Of a stretch of DNA of 64,000 nucleotides, positions 39,259 to 52,073 are shown in pieces. Position numbers and translations under genes: made by a program. The stretch's first letter is position 1. Each line of letters starts with the position of its first letter. The notes under the pieces were generated by a model, which ran no database searches, was not told where the DNA came from, and saw nothing but the letters and a program-made list of their open reading frames with translations. The stretch is from positions 28,866,956 to 28,930,955 of the forward strand of contig NC_037094.1 in the NCBI RefSeq assembly GCF_002994745.2. The letters are read 5' to 3'. This stretch comes from Rosa chinensis. Lineage: Eukaryota; Streptophyta; Magnoliopsida; Rosales; Rosaceae.

Positions 39259-41020
39259 TATGGATAAAGTTATAATGAGAGAAGTGATTTAAGAAAATTT
39301 TAAGGTGGAACTGAATCAAGAATTTAAAAAAAAAAAAATTTTAATAATTATTTTTTATTCTGAATGACAATTTAACTCCCCACCCCACCCCTGATGTCAG
39401 TGTGATTTGAACTCATGACCTCCACGGTGTTAGTTAGGCTAGCTAACTAACTAACATGTCAATTTACCGACGAATCAAGATCTTAATGTCTTTGGATCGA
39501 TTACATGTCATTAACAGAATAGTCCTCCTACTATTCAATAAGACAAATCCCTCTCAAAATGCAAACATAATTAATTCCTACATATTCTGTTAAAAAAGAA
39601 TTATGACTTAATTAGCAAGTTAATTAATAGTTTGATAATTACAACATATAATATATATATAACATAACAAAATCTAAAGTAGATTGGTAAAAGAACATAC
39701 ATTTTGGTTAGAAAGTACATTGGTGTAGTTGTACGCCAGACATACCCTGTGGTTTGGTGTCACAGAATGTTACACAAGGTGGTAAGATGTGAGACTTTGT
39801 AAATTTGGGACTCTATCTGTCTCCCAAATTATTTGACTCTCCCATTCTTTTACTTTTAACCCCTTTGCTTCTGCCCTAAACACATAAATTGTCTCCATGG
39901 TTACCTACACGTGGGTCGTGGCCAGAGCGCGCAAGGGACTACGGTGAAACGACGTAATTACCCTTCTGAAGCCACATTTTCTCTTTCTTCCATAGATGGA
40001 GAATTGGAGATGGTAAATTGGACTTTCCCACTGCCCCTCACATATATGGAACTTTGGAAAGGGTCCATGCCCTACACTACCTACAACTAACTGCCCACAA
40101 CCATGTACTACCCTAGAGAAATTATTTCTCCTGTTAAATTAAATGGGAATGTTGGGTTTTGCTTAAACGCTTTAAAGTTAAACGACGAAGAATGATGCCA
40201 TTTGTGGAAATTAAAGCTTCATCATAATAATGATTATGACTACTGAGTACTGTAAACTTTGGAGACCAAATAGTTACCCTTACGATCATATATGCGGAAA
40301 TTAATTAGTGTTCAGTTATATTTGATATACGTGTTTAATTTAGACCAACGAGACATTATTAAAAATATATTCAGACTTGTTTGTATCCTAATGATGGTTG
40401 GATTCAATCAGAAGGGCCAGAAAAACGGACTGGGGGATTTCTAGGTATTAAAAAGGAACTGTTCATTTTAGGGTTTGTATAGAAAAGGGAGCATATGACT
40501 ATGTGAGTTCAAAGACTGTATTTGTGGGTTAGAAAAAGGTTGATTTGTTGATGGGAATATATATGCACACGTTAAAGCTCATTTTACAGTCAAATTTTTT
40601 TAGCTCTCTTTTTCCTTTCTCCTCTAAAGAAAAAGCACACTTTTATACATAAAAAATCACAGATAAATACAACAAATCAATGTAAAATTTATTTTACAAA
40701 TTAATAATATAGTATTTTTCTAAAAAGGAAAAGAGAAAGAAAAGGAAAAAAAAAACTAAAAAGGAAGCAAGTCATGAAGGATAAAAGGGTGTCAAAATTT
40801 ATTTACTTTTTCCCAATCTAGCTAGCTTTCTCTTCTCCCTCCTTTAATTATGATTAACTTTTTTTTCTACCCTAGCTAGTAGTACCCTACCCCCCACGTC
40901 CACAAAAGAAACACCTTCTTCTCTTCTCTTCTCTCTCTTTCTTTTCTATAGCCCTCAAGTGTCATTTTCTCACATATACTTCACACAAAAGAAACAACCA
41001 TTCACTTCATTACCTTGTCA
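39259..41020. promoter_or_regulatory. Upstream region of the KANADI gene
   Basis: No coding sequence. A G-box-like CACGTGGG lies near 39908, about 1.4 kb before the ATG. Sequence nearer the gene is pyrimidine-rich. A decayed SINE-like fragment may lie at about 39370-39450 (minus). Regulatory role is inferred from position only. Confidence 0.4.
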
Positions 41021-41023
41021 TTT

Positions 41024-41025
<2 letters not shown>

Positions 41026-41061
<36 letters not shown>
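41026..41061. repeat. (CT)n tract in the KANADI 5' leader
   Basis: About 18 CT units some 250 bp before the start codon. CT tracts near the transcription start are common in plant genes; this one may be length-variable. Confidence 0.9.
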
Positions 41062-41064
<3 letters not shown>

Positions 41065-41308
41065 CCAATCTCCAATCTCTGCAACTATCCCTCAATTTGA
41101 TCAAACTCATCTCCAAAAGACACCCAGAAATCTAGCTAACACCTGAAAATCCCTAACCCCCCATCAGCTCAAATCACCAAACACTCCTTCCAGTTAACAG
41201 TGAAGCTAGTGCTGAAACAAGACGAAGGAACTAGGAGATAGGAGTTAGAAGGGAAGAGAAACAAGGGCTTGTTTGGGTTGTAGAGATAATCAATCCAAGA
41301 AGCTTTAG

Positions 41309-44300
41309 ATGGAGTTGTTCCCTGCACAGCCAGATTTGTCTCTGCAAATTAGCCCTCCAAACACCAAACCCACATCATCAGGTAGTTGGAGGAGAAGTGC
41401 AGAAGAAGAAGAGGCGGCCGAGGTGGATTTGGGGTTCTGGAAAAGAGCCTTAGACTCCAGAAACTCATCCATCTCCTCCGACACCTTCTCCGACCTCTCG
41501 CTATCGAATCCAACTCGCCTCTCTCATGATCAGTACTCCAACACCAACAGGATCAACCATTTCCATCACCAAAACCACTTCGGCCTCCAAAATGGCCATA
41601 ATGGTAACACTAATGGTCTCCTTTTCCATGCCTTTCAGCAAAACCAGTTCCTAAACCCTCAACACCAACTCCATCATCACCAAAGGGTATTCGAGCAACA
41701 GCACCAGCAAGAACAACAAGGAGGGTACCTAGGCCCAGAGCTCGGGTTCTTGAGACCCATAAGAGGAATTCCAGTGTACCAGAACCCTCCTCCACCAAAT
41801 CCTCATCTTCATCACCATCATCCTCCTCCTAATTTGTTCCCATTTTCTGCACAAAATATTAAGCCTAATCTAAATTTGGACGCTACCGCTACTTCTCTAT
41901 CCTCATCCAACAGTACATTAAGCTCACCCTCCAGTAACCCATTTCTCCGGTCTAGGTTCTTGTCCCGTTTTCCTGCCAAACGTAGCATGAGAGCCCCTCG
42001 GATGCGGTGGACTACCACTCTACACGCTCGATTCGTTCACGCCGTTGAGCTGTTGGGTGGCCATGAAAGTAAGTCACTGATGGATTGAGCTAACTCGTTT
42101 TTCTTAATTATTTCCACTTACACCAAAGTCATGAGCTTCATTGAAAATGGAAAACAAGTTGACTTATGATCTTTTCCACCATATATTCTTTTCTTTTCCA
42201 ATTTCCTGATATATTTGTGGGTTTTTGTATATATGTATATATAATAGGGGCTACACCAAAGTCAGTTCTTGAGCTCATGGATGTGAAAGATCTCACCTTG
42301 GCACATGTTAAATCTCATCTGCAGGTGAGCTAGTTACTCTTCGTCATCACTTATTTAACAATCTCACTTAAGTGATTGATTAACTCGATTAATTCTGTGT
42401 TTATTCTTATTCATTTTGCTTGTACTTGGTCTAATAATGGAGGGTAGCTAGATTTAAAGATGAGTTAATTTGCAGGTCTGCATTACTTAAGCATATTACA
42501 TATTACGTATATATAAACGTTCCAAATTCCAATGGTTTCTTTCTCTGAATAATCCTCAGCATTTGTTTTTCTTCTATAGCTAGATCTGATGGTTTCTGGC
42601 TTCCTGCTGTTTCTGCTTCCTTCTGTTTCCGAAAGCTAATAAACAGCTTTTTGCTTGGAAGAATGAACCACCCAAGTAAAAGAAAAAATCAATGCCTCTA
42701 TCTATCTATCGATCTTATCTTTCCTCCTAGCCTAGCAGTAGCAGCAGAGCAGAGAGAAACAAAGAGAGAGAAAGAGAGGACTGTTTCAGAAATCGAGTAA
42801 GACAAAGCCCAAGAGAGGAAAAGAATTCAAAAACAAGTCGTAGGAGGAGCAAGCCAAGCCGATCAATCTCTGTTATATATAATAATACTAAAGAAAGATG
42901 AGAGAAAAAACAAAGGAGGGAAAAGTACAGAAAACACCATCATTTCTCAATGATATCTATCTATCTATGTTCCTCATATATCAGATTGTATACCTGGGTT
43001 GGGTTAGGTTATTTGTGTAACCCCCAGTAGTCCTTCATATTTAACCATGGTTAACCTGCCTCACATGCATAAATATATACATCCATGTATGCCTGCATGC
43101 ACCATCATCATCGTTCACATGCATGCATAAATGTTTCTGTCTGTACTTGAACTGTGTATCAGACCGACATGTCTACAAAAAAAAGGAAACAACTAGCATT
43201 TACAATTATGATTTGATTAGTTTGTTATTTTAATAATGATCCTTCCATTATTGCAGATGTACCGGACGGTGAAAACTACCGATAAAGCAGCGGCAACTTC
43301 AGGTTAATATTAACCAATGCCTCTATTTTTTCCATTTCCCAAATTGTTTTGTAATTTATTTCATATGTCATTTAGAAAAGAAATTGAATTAGGAAGACAA
43401 GGCATAAATATTAATGTGGGTTATATTCTTCTGGACACAATACAGGACAATCTGAACTGTATGAAAATGCATCATCAGGGGATACCACTGAAGATATAAT
43501 GCTCGACAATATTAATCAGAACCCAACAAGGTCTTCCGAGCAGGGAAGACCAAATCATGCTCAAGATAAGGAGTACTATGGTGGCCTATGGAGCAATTCT
43601 TCAAGGTATTATACACTCCTACCTAGTACTACTACTTAATTGTAGCCCCTTCCACTAAGAAGTTGGGTTCCCCATTTCTGAATAAATGGAGTATATAGAT
43701 TGTGGAACTTATGTCTATAGGCATTGTAATTTGGTGATTAAAATCGTTTACTTCTAATGAAGTCTGTCATTTCAAAGTAAATGTACCTTTGTAAAAACAA
43801 AACTCCAAAATCAAAATTTCTTTAAATATGATGATTAACTCTATTGCATTTCAATATGGAATGTTCTATTTTGATTCACGTACTGATTTGCGTTTCTATC
43901 ATCAATCATGAATTGTTGTCTAACTTGTGGCGTCGAGTTATTAGTTTCCTTTCCAAAACAAATATGCATGGCTTTCTCTATCTCTATCTCACACACACTC
44001 ACATATAGATATAGAAGACATAGTGCATGCAAGAAATCACAAAAAGAACAAGAGAAATGATGATTTCACTATATGCTATCTGCTTTGTTCTCTATCTGTC
44101 CACATACAAGAACACAGAAGCTCCATGATGGGGTAATTATAATCTCTTCAAGTGGGTGGAAAGGCAGTAAAAAGAAACCCACTCCCACAAACACACCCTC
44201 CTATATTAGCTACATTGCATTCCAACACTAGACAAAATCAACCTCAAAGATGGACATATATACATCTCTTTCCTTTGGATTTTGTGGGGTCTGCAATTGG

Positions 44301-45232
44301 AAAACTTAGTGTACAAGATAAACCTTATATGATGGACCCATTAGTAGAGAAATCTATGAGTGCCAAAGCTATATGCCCTTTGAAGTTTGAAACTTATTCC
44401 TTGTATTCTGTTGCTTGCCATCACATGGGGGGTGGGCAAAGGGTTCAACTTTATTTCAATCACCACAAATTGTAAAGTGCATAGCACAAGATTATAAACA
44501 AACAAAACCAAAGACATTGAGTACTAAAAGATTGCTTTCTTTTCTTTTTATCAGTACTTGCTTTTTCTTCTGCATATTTGCATGGCTTCCACTGATAGAA
44601 AAAAAAAATTCTCTCAATGTGTTGGTCTTGTAGCAGAGAAGCTTGGTTACATGGAAATAAACCAAAGGATGATTCTGCTGGAAATATGCCATCTCTTCTT
44701 GATGATGAGGTACTATTCCTAAAGTAACCTTGATCAATTTGAAAGTTAGTTCTAGCTATCAGTCTATCACTTTACACACACACACACACACACAATGTTA
44801 TGTGCATGTCATGGGAATTAATGAACAAAGTAAAGGCAACTCCTTTCACCGAGTACCCAAACAAAGGTCATTCTGTTTTCATCTTTCTTCATCAGTCGTG
44901 CACACTACAGAGAAATACAAGGAAAAGGGAAAGGCTTTTCAAAAGCTGGCTCCCCTTAGAAATTGAAGGGTTAGTTCTTTCATTTTCACATGCCCCAGGT
45001 GAAATTCAAAAGAGTAGATCTTGTTTTGTAAAAAGCTTTGTTCTTTCAGATTTTCCATAGGAATTTCCTTTTCATAATATAGTAAAACTAATTGCCCCTT
45101 TCAAAAAATAAAAATAGTAAAACTAATTATAAAGGAAAACCTAACCCTAGCTAGCTAGACTCAAAAAACCTAACCCATTTGACTCTCACCAAGCTCATAG
45201 GTTGACCATTTAATGTATATGCATTGTAGAAT

Positions 45233-45272
<40 letters not shown>

Positions 45273-45744
45273 GTCAAATGCATATCACATGAAGTCCCCA
45301 GTAAAACAATTAAATTTATATGAAAGAAAAAAGATGGGTATGAATACAGAATAATGTTTTGGAAGTAGCACAGTTGTGCAGGCTTTCTAGTGGGTACTGT
45401 TTCAAAGTTTCTCTTTCCTTTGATAAATATTCAATTATTCCCTGAAACCCCTGCGAGTCAAAATGTCCTTTGATTCCCATCCTCACAGTTTCACACACTT
45501 CTTACGCTACTTCTTCTTCTTCTGCAGCTCAGTTTTCATTTTGTTCAGTTTGTTGGGTTCTGCATAGATTCTTTGAAACTAATAAAAATGCATGTGTTTG
45601 TTTCAGAAGGACATGATGGATCCCAAAGACTTAAGAAGCAGCTTTGAGAGAATATCAGATGTAAGCTCCTCAACAAACCATTCAGGGACAAGCCCCATGA
45701 AGCCTAATTTGGAATTCACTTTGGGGAGAGGCCACATTAATTAA
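41309..45744 (+). CDS. KAN2: KANADI-family GARP transcription factor (KAN2-like)
   Basis: Nuclear DNA-binding repressor that sets abaxial (lower-side) identity in lateral organs, acting against HD-ZIP III genes. Exons: 41309-42068, 42248-42324, 43257-43302, 43446-43605, 44634-44709, 45607-45744 (TAA). Phases agree throughout and give about 418 residues. The N-terminus MELFPAQPDLSLQISPPN is the KAN2/KAN3 signature, distinct from KAN1. The GARP domain spans exons 1-3: RMRWTTTLHARFVHAVELLG, then GHERATPKSVLELMDVKDLT and LAHVKSHLQMYRTVK. An EAR-like LEFTLGR lies near the C-terminus. His/Gln/Pro-rich stretches precede the GARP domain. ATG at 41309 is the first in this frame after a long pyrimidine-rich leader. 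Assignment to KAN2 rather than KAN3 is by N-terminal resemblance. Confidence 0.94.
44631..44636 (+). other. Tandem NAGNAG splice acceptor in KANADI exon 5
   Basis: Exon 5 is preceded by TAGCAG. Splicing after the first AG gives ...Ser-Ser-Ser-Arg-Glu-Ala-Trp; after the second it drops one Ser. Both keep the reading frame, so two isoforms differing by one residue are possible. Confidence 0.75.
45236..45269. repeat. (TA)n microsatellite in KANADI intron 5
   Basis: About 17 TA units in the last intron. Confidence 0.95.
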
Positions 45745-46770
45745 TTAATTGATGATTGATTAAATCATCAAATTAATTGGTTTTTAATTTCATTAATTAA
45801 CTACAGATGATTTGTGTCTCTGAATGGGAGCTGGGGATGAAGAGATGAGAGAATCGGGTACCCTTCTGAGAAAATCAGAGAGATGAGAAAAAAAGAAAGA
45901 AAAAAAGAAAAGAAAAAGAAAAGTAAAAGGAGAGCTAAAGAGAGACAAGGAGACAAGAAAGACAGAAAGCAACAAAGGAGAAAAGGGATGCATGGAGGAA
46001 AAAAAAAGAAAAGCATGTCCTTCAATTCCTATCAACCTCCTGTGAGATCCCAATCAACATTATATTATTCCATCCTAGCTAGTCTACGTAAATATATGAA
46101 ATCTAATGTTCTTTTTTTGGCACTCAGAGAGAGAAATGCATGAGAGAGAGGGAGAGAGAGAGGGAGATGAGACCTCTAAAAGTATGAAGTGATCCTTGGT
46201 AATTGTAATGGAGCACTTTACATTTTATGAAATATATTTATATTTTTACCACTCGAGCTCTCTATCTCTATCTCTATCTCTATCACATGGTTTACACTTT
46301 ACATACGCACAAAGGGTAATTGAGAATATAAACTTGTGAAAAGAGCAAGAGATAAAGACATGAAAAATGCAAACTCAAAAGGAGGATGGAAAAGGAAATT
46401 TCCGTAGAAACTTTTCTTTTGTCATTTATAACTCCAATGACATCGTACATTGAAAAGAAAAGACGTTCTTAGCTAATTAATTACTAAACGAAGTTTACCA
46501 TCCATCCAAGTGTATCTTTGGAATTATATACCATAAGAGAAGAAAATCTTTCATGCTTATGTATCATTGTTCTCTTTTTAGACACAGTAAAAGTATTTTG
46601 CTTTAGTCGAGAATTATATGTTATATTATAGTATTTAGCTAGTTAATTTATTATTGGCCTTATTACCTTTGTAATTGAACTTTAAGTTTAGTATTTCATG
46701 TGAACTTTCAAAAAGAAAGGTAGCAATTTGTAACTCAAATGTCACTTTATAATCCTGACCAAAATAAAAA
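45745..46770 (+). other. 3' region of KANADI and spacer
   Basis: Includes an A/G-rich block (45883-45990) and a (TCTCTA)n tract (about 46258-46284). The open frames there reflect purine bias and are not genes. The transcript end is not clear. Confidence 0.4.
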
Positions 46771-46772
46771 TT

Positions 46773-47000
46773 GAGAATTTCACAAATGGTCACTCAACTA
46801 TGACTTATTTTACACTTTGATCACTCAATTTTTAAATATATCACTTTGATCACTCAACTGTTACTCAATCAATTATTTAAGTCACTTTGCTAAATCCTCT
46901 ATTGAAATCTCAATAAAATAGATGATATTTTTGTAAATATTTATTTTTTAGAGGGTAAATTTATTAATTATCTCACTTTAGTCACATCACCCATTCATTT
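46773..47000. mobile_element. Half of a MITE of the 57087-57431 family
   Basis: Starts GAGAATTTCACAAATGGTCA and continues with GTCACTCAAC repeats that match the left end and interior of the element at 57087. The matching right end was not found nearby, so it is truncated. Confidence 0.6.
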
Positions 47001-47269
47001 CAGTTTAAACTTCTCAATTTTTCATGATTTCTTATATAAGTTTTGGTAGACTACAACTTTTCTTTGCTGTTGATTTAATGATATCAACTTCTATTTAAAA
47101 AAAATATTTGTTCTTATGTCTAAGTAAGGTGTCAATTTTTTTTTCTTTCAAAATTTTAGGTGTTTGTACTTTCTATATTGGGTATATTGCAAATAGCTGA
47201 AATTATTTGATATCTCTTGTTGTGCCTAAAAAATTTGTGACATCATGTATGAATTTTGGTTCTGAACAT

Positions 47270-47759
47270 ATTATCATCTTTCCATTAAGATAGTGATGGT
47301 GCTGTGTTGGGAGGTGTTTGCTCAAAGGTTGGGATTGTTCTGTCCCAACAGAATGTAGATGCTTTGGCATGCAGAACTGCCGGACACTTAGTGCAGCAAT
47401 ATGGGCTTTCTCCGGTGAGCTTTGAATCTGATTGTCTAGGGGCAGTCAATGCTATTTCTTCTTCATGTGAGAATACCTCGATCTTGGGAAGGATCTATGA
47501 TGATATTTCAAGTTGTTTGGAGACTTTACCAGGTTCAAGTTTTTCTTATATCTGTAGAGATGCTAACAAGGTAGCCCATAAGCTGGCCAAGTTTGCACTA
47601 GTTTCAGATTTTAACTTGATTGGAGTGGGTTTGTTCCCATGGAGAGGCTTCTTAGCCACGCTATGTACACAGTAGTTCTATTTTCTCAATATAATCTGAT
47701 GTCCTTTTTCAAAAAAAAAAAAATCTTTTCATCAAGAAATTATCGTCTTTCCATTAAGA
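47270..47759 (+). pseudogene. 5'-truncated LINE: RNase H-like domain, poly(A), 21-bp TSD
   Basis: Flanks ATTATCATCTTTCCATTAAGA (47270-47290) and the same with one change (47739-47759). The frame 47304-47675 gives FESDCLGAVNAISSSCENTS and CRDANKVAHKLAKFALVSD, typical of the C-terminal RNase H-like domain of plant LINEs. A13 lies at 47711-47723. About 15 bases lie between the A-run and the second flank, possibly carried-over or filler sequence. Confidence 0.85.
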
Positions 47760-48239
47760 AAACTTATTTAGTGTCTTTTTGTACAATCATCCTTATAACT
47801 TATAAGTTGTGATTACTTTCCTACCAAAGTGGGATTATTTTGCATGGATAGTGGTGTTGTGACTAAGAAAATACATCCCTCCCAAGTACTCAATTAGCGG
47901 CCACAACAAGCCATACTAGTTCGTGCAATTAACAAGCGCTATATATTGCTATCCAAAATTCCAAATTCCTCACACTGTACTTCCGAAACAGATGTGAAGA
48001 AGACACAACGATAAGAAGAGAGAGAAAAAGAGACTATATAATTGAGATCGAGTTAAGATAAATAATCAAGTTCCTTTCAATTATTTTGTTCTCTAGTCAG
48101 GTGCTTCACTATAGGATATGAAAATAATCAGTTCTTTAGGAAGTGTCCTATGCTAATGATGCAAGATATTTGTACTGGGGATCAGTAATGGGTCCATTAG
48201 CGTCAGCGATCATATTGATAGTTCATATATAATCATATC

Positions 48240-48930
48240 TTGCAGCCTGGTGAAGTATTGATAATCCAAATTTCACTATATCATGCATTGAGTTTTGTTC
48301 CTCGCAGTGCTCCTAGAGTTTTTGAGGTTATTTGGCGCCCTCCTCCTTCTGGATGGGTTAAGGTTAACACTGATGGGGCTTGGAGAAGAGGTTTAGGTGT
48401 GGGAGGCTATGGTGGTGTTTTCAGGAATGATCAAGGGTGTTTTATTGGAGCCTTCACTTCTTCTCTTGATATTCCTATAGCTCAGTTGCAGCAGAGGTAA
48501 TGGCGGTTATTAAGGCAATTGAGCTTGCTTGGGTGAGAGATTGGGATTATGTTTGGTTAGAGGTGGATTCTCAAATTGTGCTAGACCTTCTTCGTTCTCC
48601 CATATTAGCTCCTTGGCAGCTTCGTGTGCAGCGGAAAAATTGTCTGCACCGGATTTCAATGATGCACTTTCGCTCCTCACATATTTATCGGGAAGGAAAT
48701 CAAGTAGCCGATGCCCTTGCAGGTTTTGGCACATCATCTTCTGGTCTGACTTGGTGGGACACGCCCCCGGATTTTGTTCATTCACTTTATAATAGAGATA
48801 GGTCTGGACTTCCTAATTTTCGTTTTCGATAGTTTGGGTTTCACTTTTTGTATGAGAGGTTCTGGTGTTTGTACCCCTCTCCTTTTTATCTTCTTCAATA
48901 AATAACCTCGTTCTTGCGAGGGTTAAACAA

Positions 48931-48935
<5 letters not shown>
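48240..48935 (+). pseudogene. Third 5'-truncated LINE RNase H-like tail, frameshifted
   Basis: PPPSGWVKVNTDGAWRRGLG, with the Asp of the first RNase H motif, runs to about 48495. A frameshift follows, then AEVMAVIKAIELAWVRDWDY, EVDSQIVLDLL and HIYREGNQVADALAGFGTSS up to 48832. The 3' UTR has AATAAATAACCTCG and ends with AAACAAAAAA before a (TA)n tract (48937-48965). The upstream ORF2 is missing. The fragment differs in sequence from the other two LINE tails. Confidence 0.85.
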
Positions 48936-48965
<30 letters not shown>

Positions 48966-48971
<6 letters not shown>

Positions 48972-51900
48972 AAGATATATTGAAAATTTTCCACGATTAC
49001 AATGTAGATCGATATTGGCATCTGGAGAGACATACTTATTAGCTAGAATTGAATTAAAGAAAACCGAAAGTGGTTCTCATATGCACTTATGATAGAGCGA
49101 GTACATCATTTACTGGTTTGATAACAAGAGGAATGAAGCACGCTCCTTAAAATTAAAAAATTAAAACTAAAATAATTACTAACCGATAAAAATTATCCTT
49201 ATCCCATAACTAACTACATATTACCCCCCCTATTTACAATTATGGAACACATAATACATCTTACACCATGAGACTCATAATAGAATGCGATCCTCATCGA
49301 CCAGCATGCAAGGAAAGAGAAGTTGTAAAATGACTACGAGATTGGTGCAAATTAAAGTCAGTGACAAAATGCAACACCCAATTCTGAGACCAATATCAAA
49401 GTCAGTGTGTGGCAACAAGAGCTCCTCTCTCTTCTCGACGTCATGATCTTCTTTCCCACACCCTTTAGTTTTCAACTTCAATTATATAGAATTTCTATAT
49501 CTATCAACTATAAAGTATAAATTACTTCCATCTCAAGAAATACTAGTTTGTAATTAATTATGGGTTTGTAAGTATACTACTAATAGCTAGATTAAGTAAT
49601 TCACAAAATATAATCTAATAACCAAAAGATGGAAAATCCAAAAGTAATATGATCTTGAAGTTTTGAATTTAATATTGGTAAGACGGTCTATTACACAAAG
49701 TGACGTGAAATGCCACATTATATTAAGTTAAACAAGGCCTGTAATCATTTTTCTAATTATATCGACATGAGGGTAATTTAATTGCATATACTCCATGTTG
49801 AAATTTGGCATAAAAGCAGTAACTGAGCAAGACCATCAGCTTACTTGGCCAGATATAATTTGAATCAAAAACACACTTCTTCGATTTTGGGGTTGGAATT
49901 GAATGATCGATGCATTGAAAAAAGTAGTGAAAGGACGAAGCTAGACGATTTGAATTGAATACATGGTGGTCCTTCTGATCAGTCTGGGACTGAGGACAAT
50001 TAAATAAAGAGAATGGGTACAATTCGAAAGTAAGGAATAGTGTGTTACAGTGGAGAAATAATTAAAGGCTAGGGTTAGACAGATTCTGAAGCTACAAGCC
50101 TTGAGCTACGTACACAACCCCATTTCATTCATATCATTCAAGTCGTTCATTATAAATATTCACAGTGTGTTCATAGGGAAGGATGAAACCGATCGTCGTC
50201 CGTACTGTTGGGTGCTGCTGTGTTAACGTAATTATAAATCACCAGTAAACTCTCTCACTGCAGTAGCAGTAGTACTGTCAACGACGACAACACAAAATAC
50301 GACACAATGCAGAATGTCAAATTATTTATTCATCATTACACTATCATGCATTCATCCTTGGTCTACGACTTTCTACGTGTCGCCATCTTGTCCCATCGAT
50401 AAGGACGCCTCTGGGAACCCTGTCAGCCGTCAGATCTGCCTGCTTGCTTCGTCTGCCTCTCCTCCTCTGCTTAATTAGTGCCAAAGACCTAGGGTACCCG
50501 AGGGGGTCCATTTGAGAGTGACCTGTGAGAGAGGAGAAGGTGGGTCATTTCTTGACGGGCATTGTTTTCACCCTAAGAAATCGTTTGTCTAAATTTGCAC
50601 AGAGAGATCGAGAGAGAGAGAGGTCTTTGAGTAGCTGAAGGAGGAGAAAGAAGAAAGAGAAGAGAAGAGGGGCCTTAATTTGCTTGCATGAAAAAGTTGC
50701 TGTGATTCGCATGGTGACAGCTGGGTGCATCATATTTTGGGGCAACAAACCTAAGCTCAAATGGGGCAGTTGACAATACTTGACTAATCACACTGTCCTA
50801 TACTCTCAATCGTACTTCACCATTAATAATAACTTGCTTTTTTTCTTCTTTTTTGTATTAAGATGGTGACATCAATTCGTGTTTTTCTTTGTGTTCATAT
50901 AGCCTATTAAACAAAAGATTTGATCTTCCATTTTTAGCGTATTTGAGTTTTCATTTGCTTTCCGAGAACACCCTTCAAGGCCTCAACTGATAAATCATTT
51001 TTCAAATTGGTTCTATTTTTTGTCCTTTTTTTTTTTTTAGCTATAGTGTATTCATGACTAAAGCAACATGGTTTTGTAGATTAGGGTTGATGACAAAAAA
51101 AAAGGCTATTGGTTTACTTTCGGTGTTTATGATTCACATTAAAACCGATATGGAGGAGCTAATTAAAACCGATAAAGGTCACTCTAACTTCGTGCATGCC
51201 TTCATGTACTTGCAACTATTTTCTGATTCTTTTGCTTGTTGACCAACTTATTTTCTTAGTTTAGTTCTTAATTTTGACTCTCATAAACAAAATCTATCCC
51301 ATTTTAACAATAATGTTTCGCTTTGCCTTACAAAGAAAATGAACAAAAATAGATAATTTCTATAATTGGGGGAAAATAATAGGTAGCCTCATTGAAAAGT
51401 AGCATATCACATGCATGTAAAAGGATATTTTGACCAATAAAAGTGTCAAGAAAAACAAAGAAAAGGGAGGAAGCTAACAAGGAAAGACAGAAGAAGGCCA
51501 AACATAAACACCACTCATTCATTCATTCATTCATGTTCATCATACAGATGCTTACAAGTTTTAACGACACAACGCATAATGAGGCGAGATTCCCGCGGGA
51601 GCCAATAGAATTGGTTTGGGTTTCTCTCGTTTTTATTATTATTTATGTTTTTTATAATTAAACAAAAAGCATAATAAAAATTCAACTATTATCCCTCGCA
51701 CGTGTGGACGGACGTGACGTGTCATGGGTGGTCCGCAAAGGGATACGGTCAAAGTGACAGAGCGTGTGTCAGCAACGGCCAATAGGATTTAGAGAGAGAA
51801 AGTGTGGCGCGGGGGCCGAGGGCGAAATCATTTTGCAATCTATTGCTTTATGATTGACACCTCGCTGACCACACTGTCGTTTTAGCGAAAAATGGCAGCT

Positions 51901-52073
51901 TTGTCCTTTCACATCTTATTTTACGGGCAGCTCGGGCAACCAGGATGTGATAGCGACCATACCCTTCCCCTCTTATTCATTGCAGTCCCGTCTTTGTCTG
52001 CCCGGCTTTCAAGGCGGGCTACTCTAACCTAATTCCTTTTCTTTTTTATATTTTCTATTTATAAAAATAAAAT
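48966..52073. other. Spacer with GC-richer, motif-rich islands but no recognised gene
   Basis: No frame shows a domain. 50200-50530 and 51690-52030 are less AT-rich than their surroundings. The second island has clustered ACGT cores (GCACGTGTGG at about 51699, GACGTGACGTGTC at 51711), a W-box-like GGTCAAAG and a CCAAT box (GGCCAATAGG, about 51777). It resembles a promoter, but the DNA immediately downstream is a MULE copy. Confidence 0.4.

Noticed and set aside
39370..39450. Possible minus-strand SINE (GAGTTCAAATCAC B-box-like)
   Set aside because: The A box and target duplication are not convincing; left as a remark under the KANADI upstream region.
45793..46143. Frames on both strands in the A/G-rich block after KANADI
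   Set aside because: Purine-bias artefacts rich in Lys/Glu/Arg or Phe/Ser; no domain and no gene signals.
49275..50760. Small minus-strand frames with hydrophobic stretches
   Set aside because: No domain, no intron structure, no conserved small-peptide motif; treated as chance frames.
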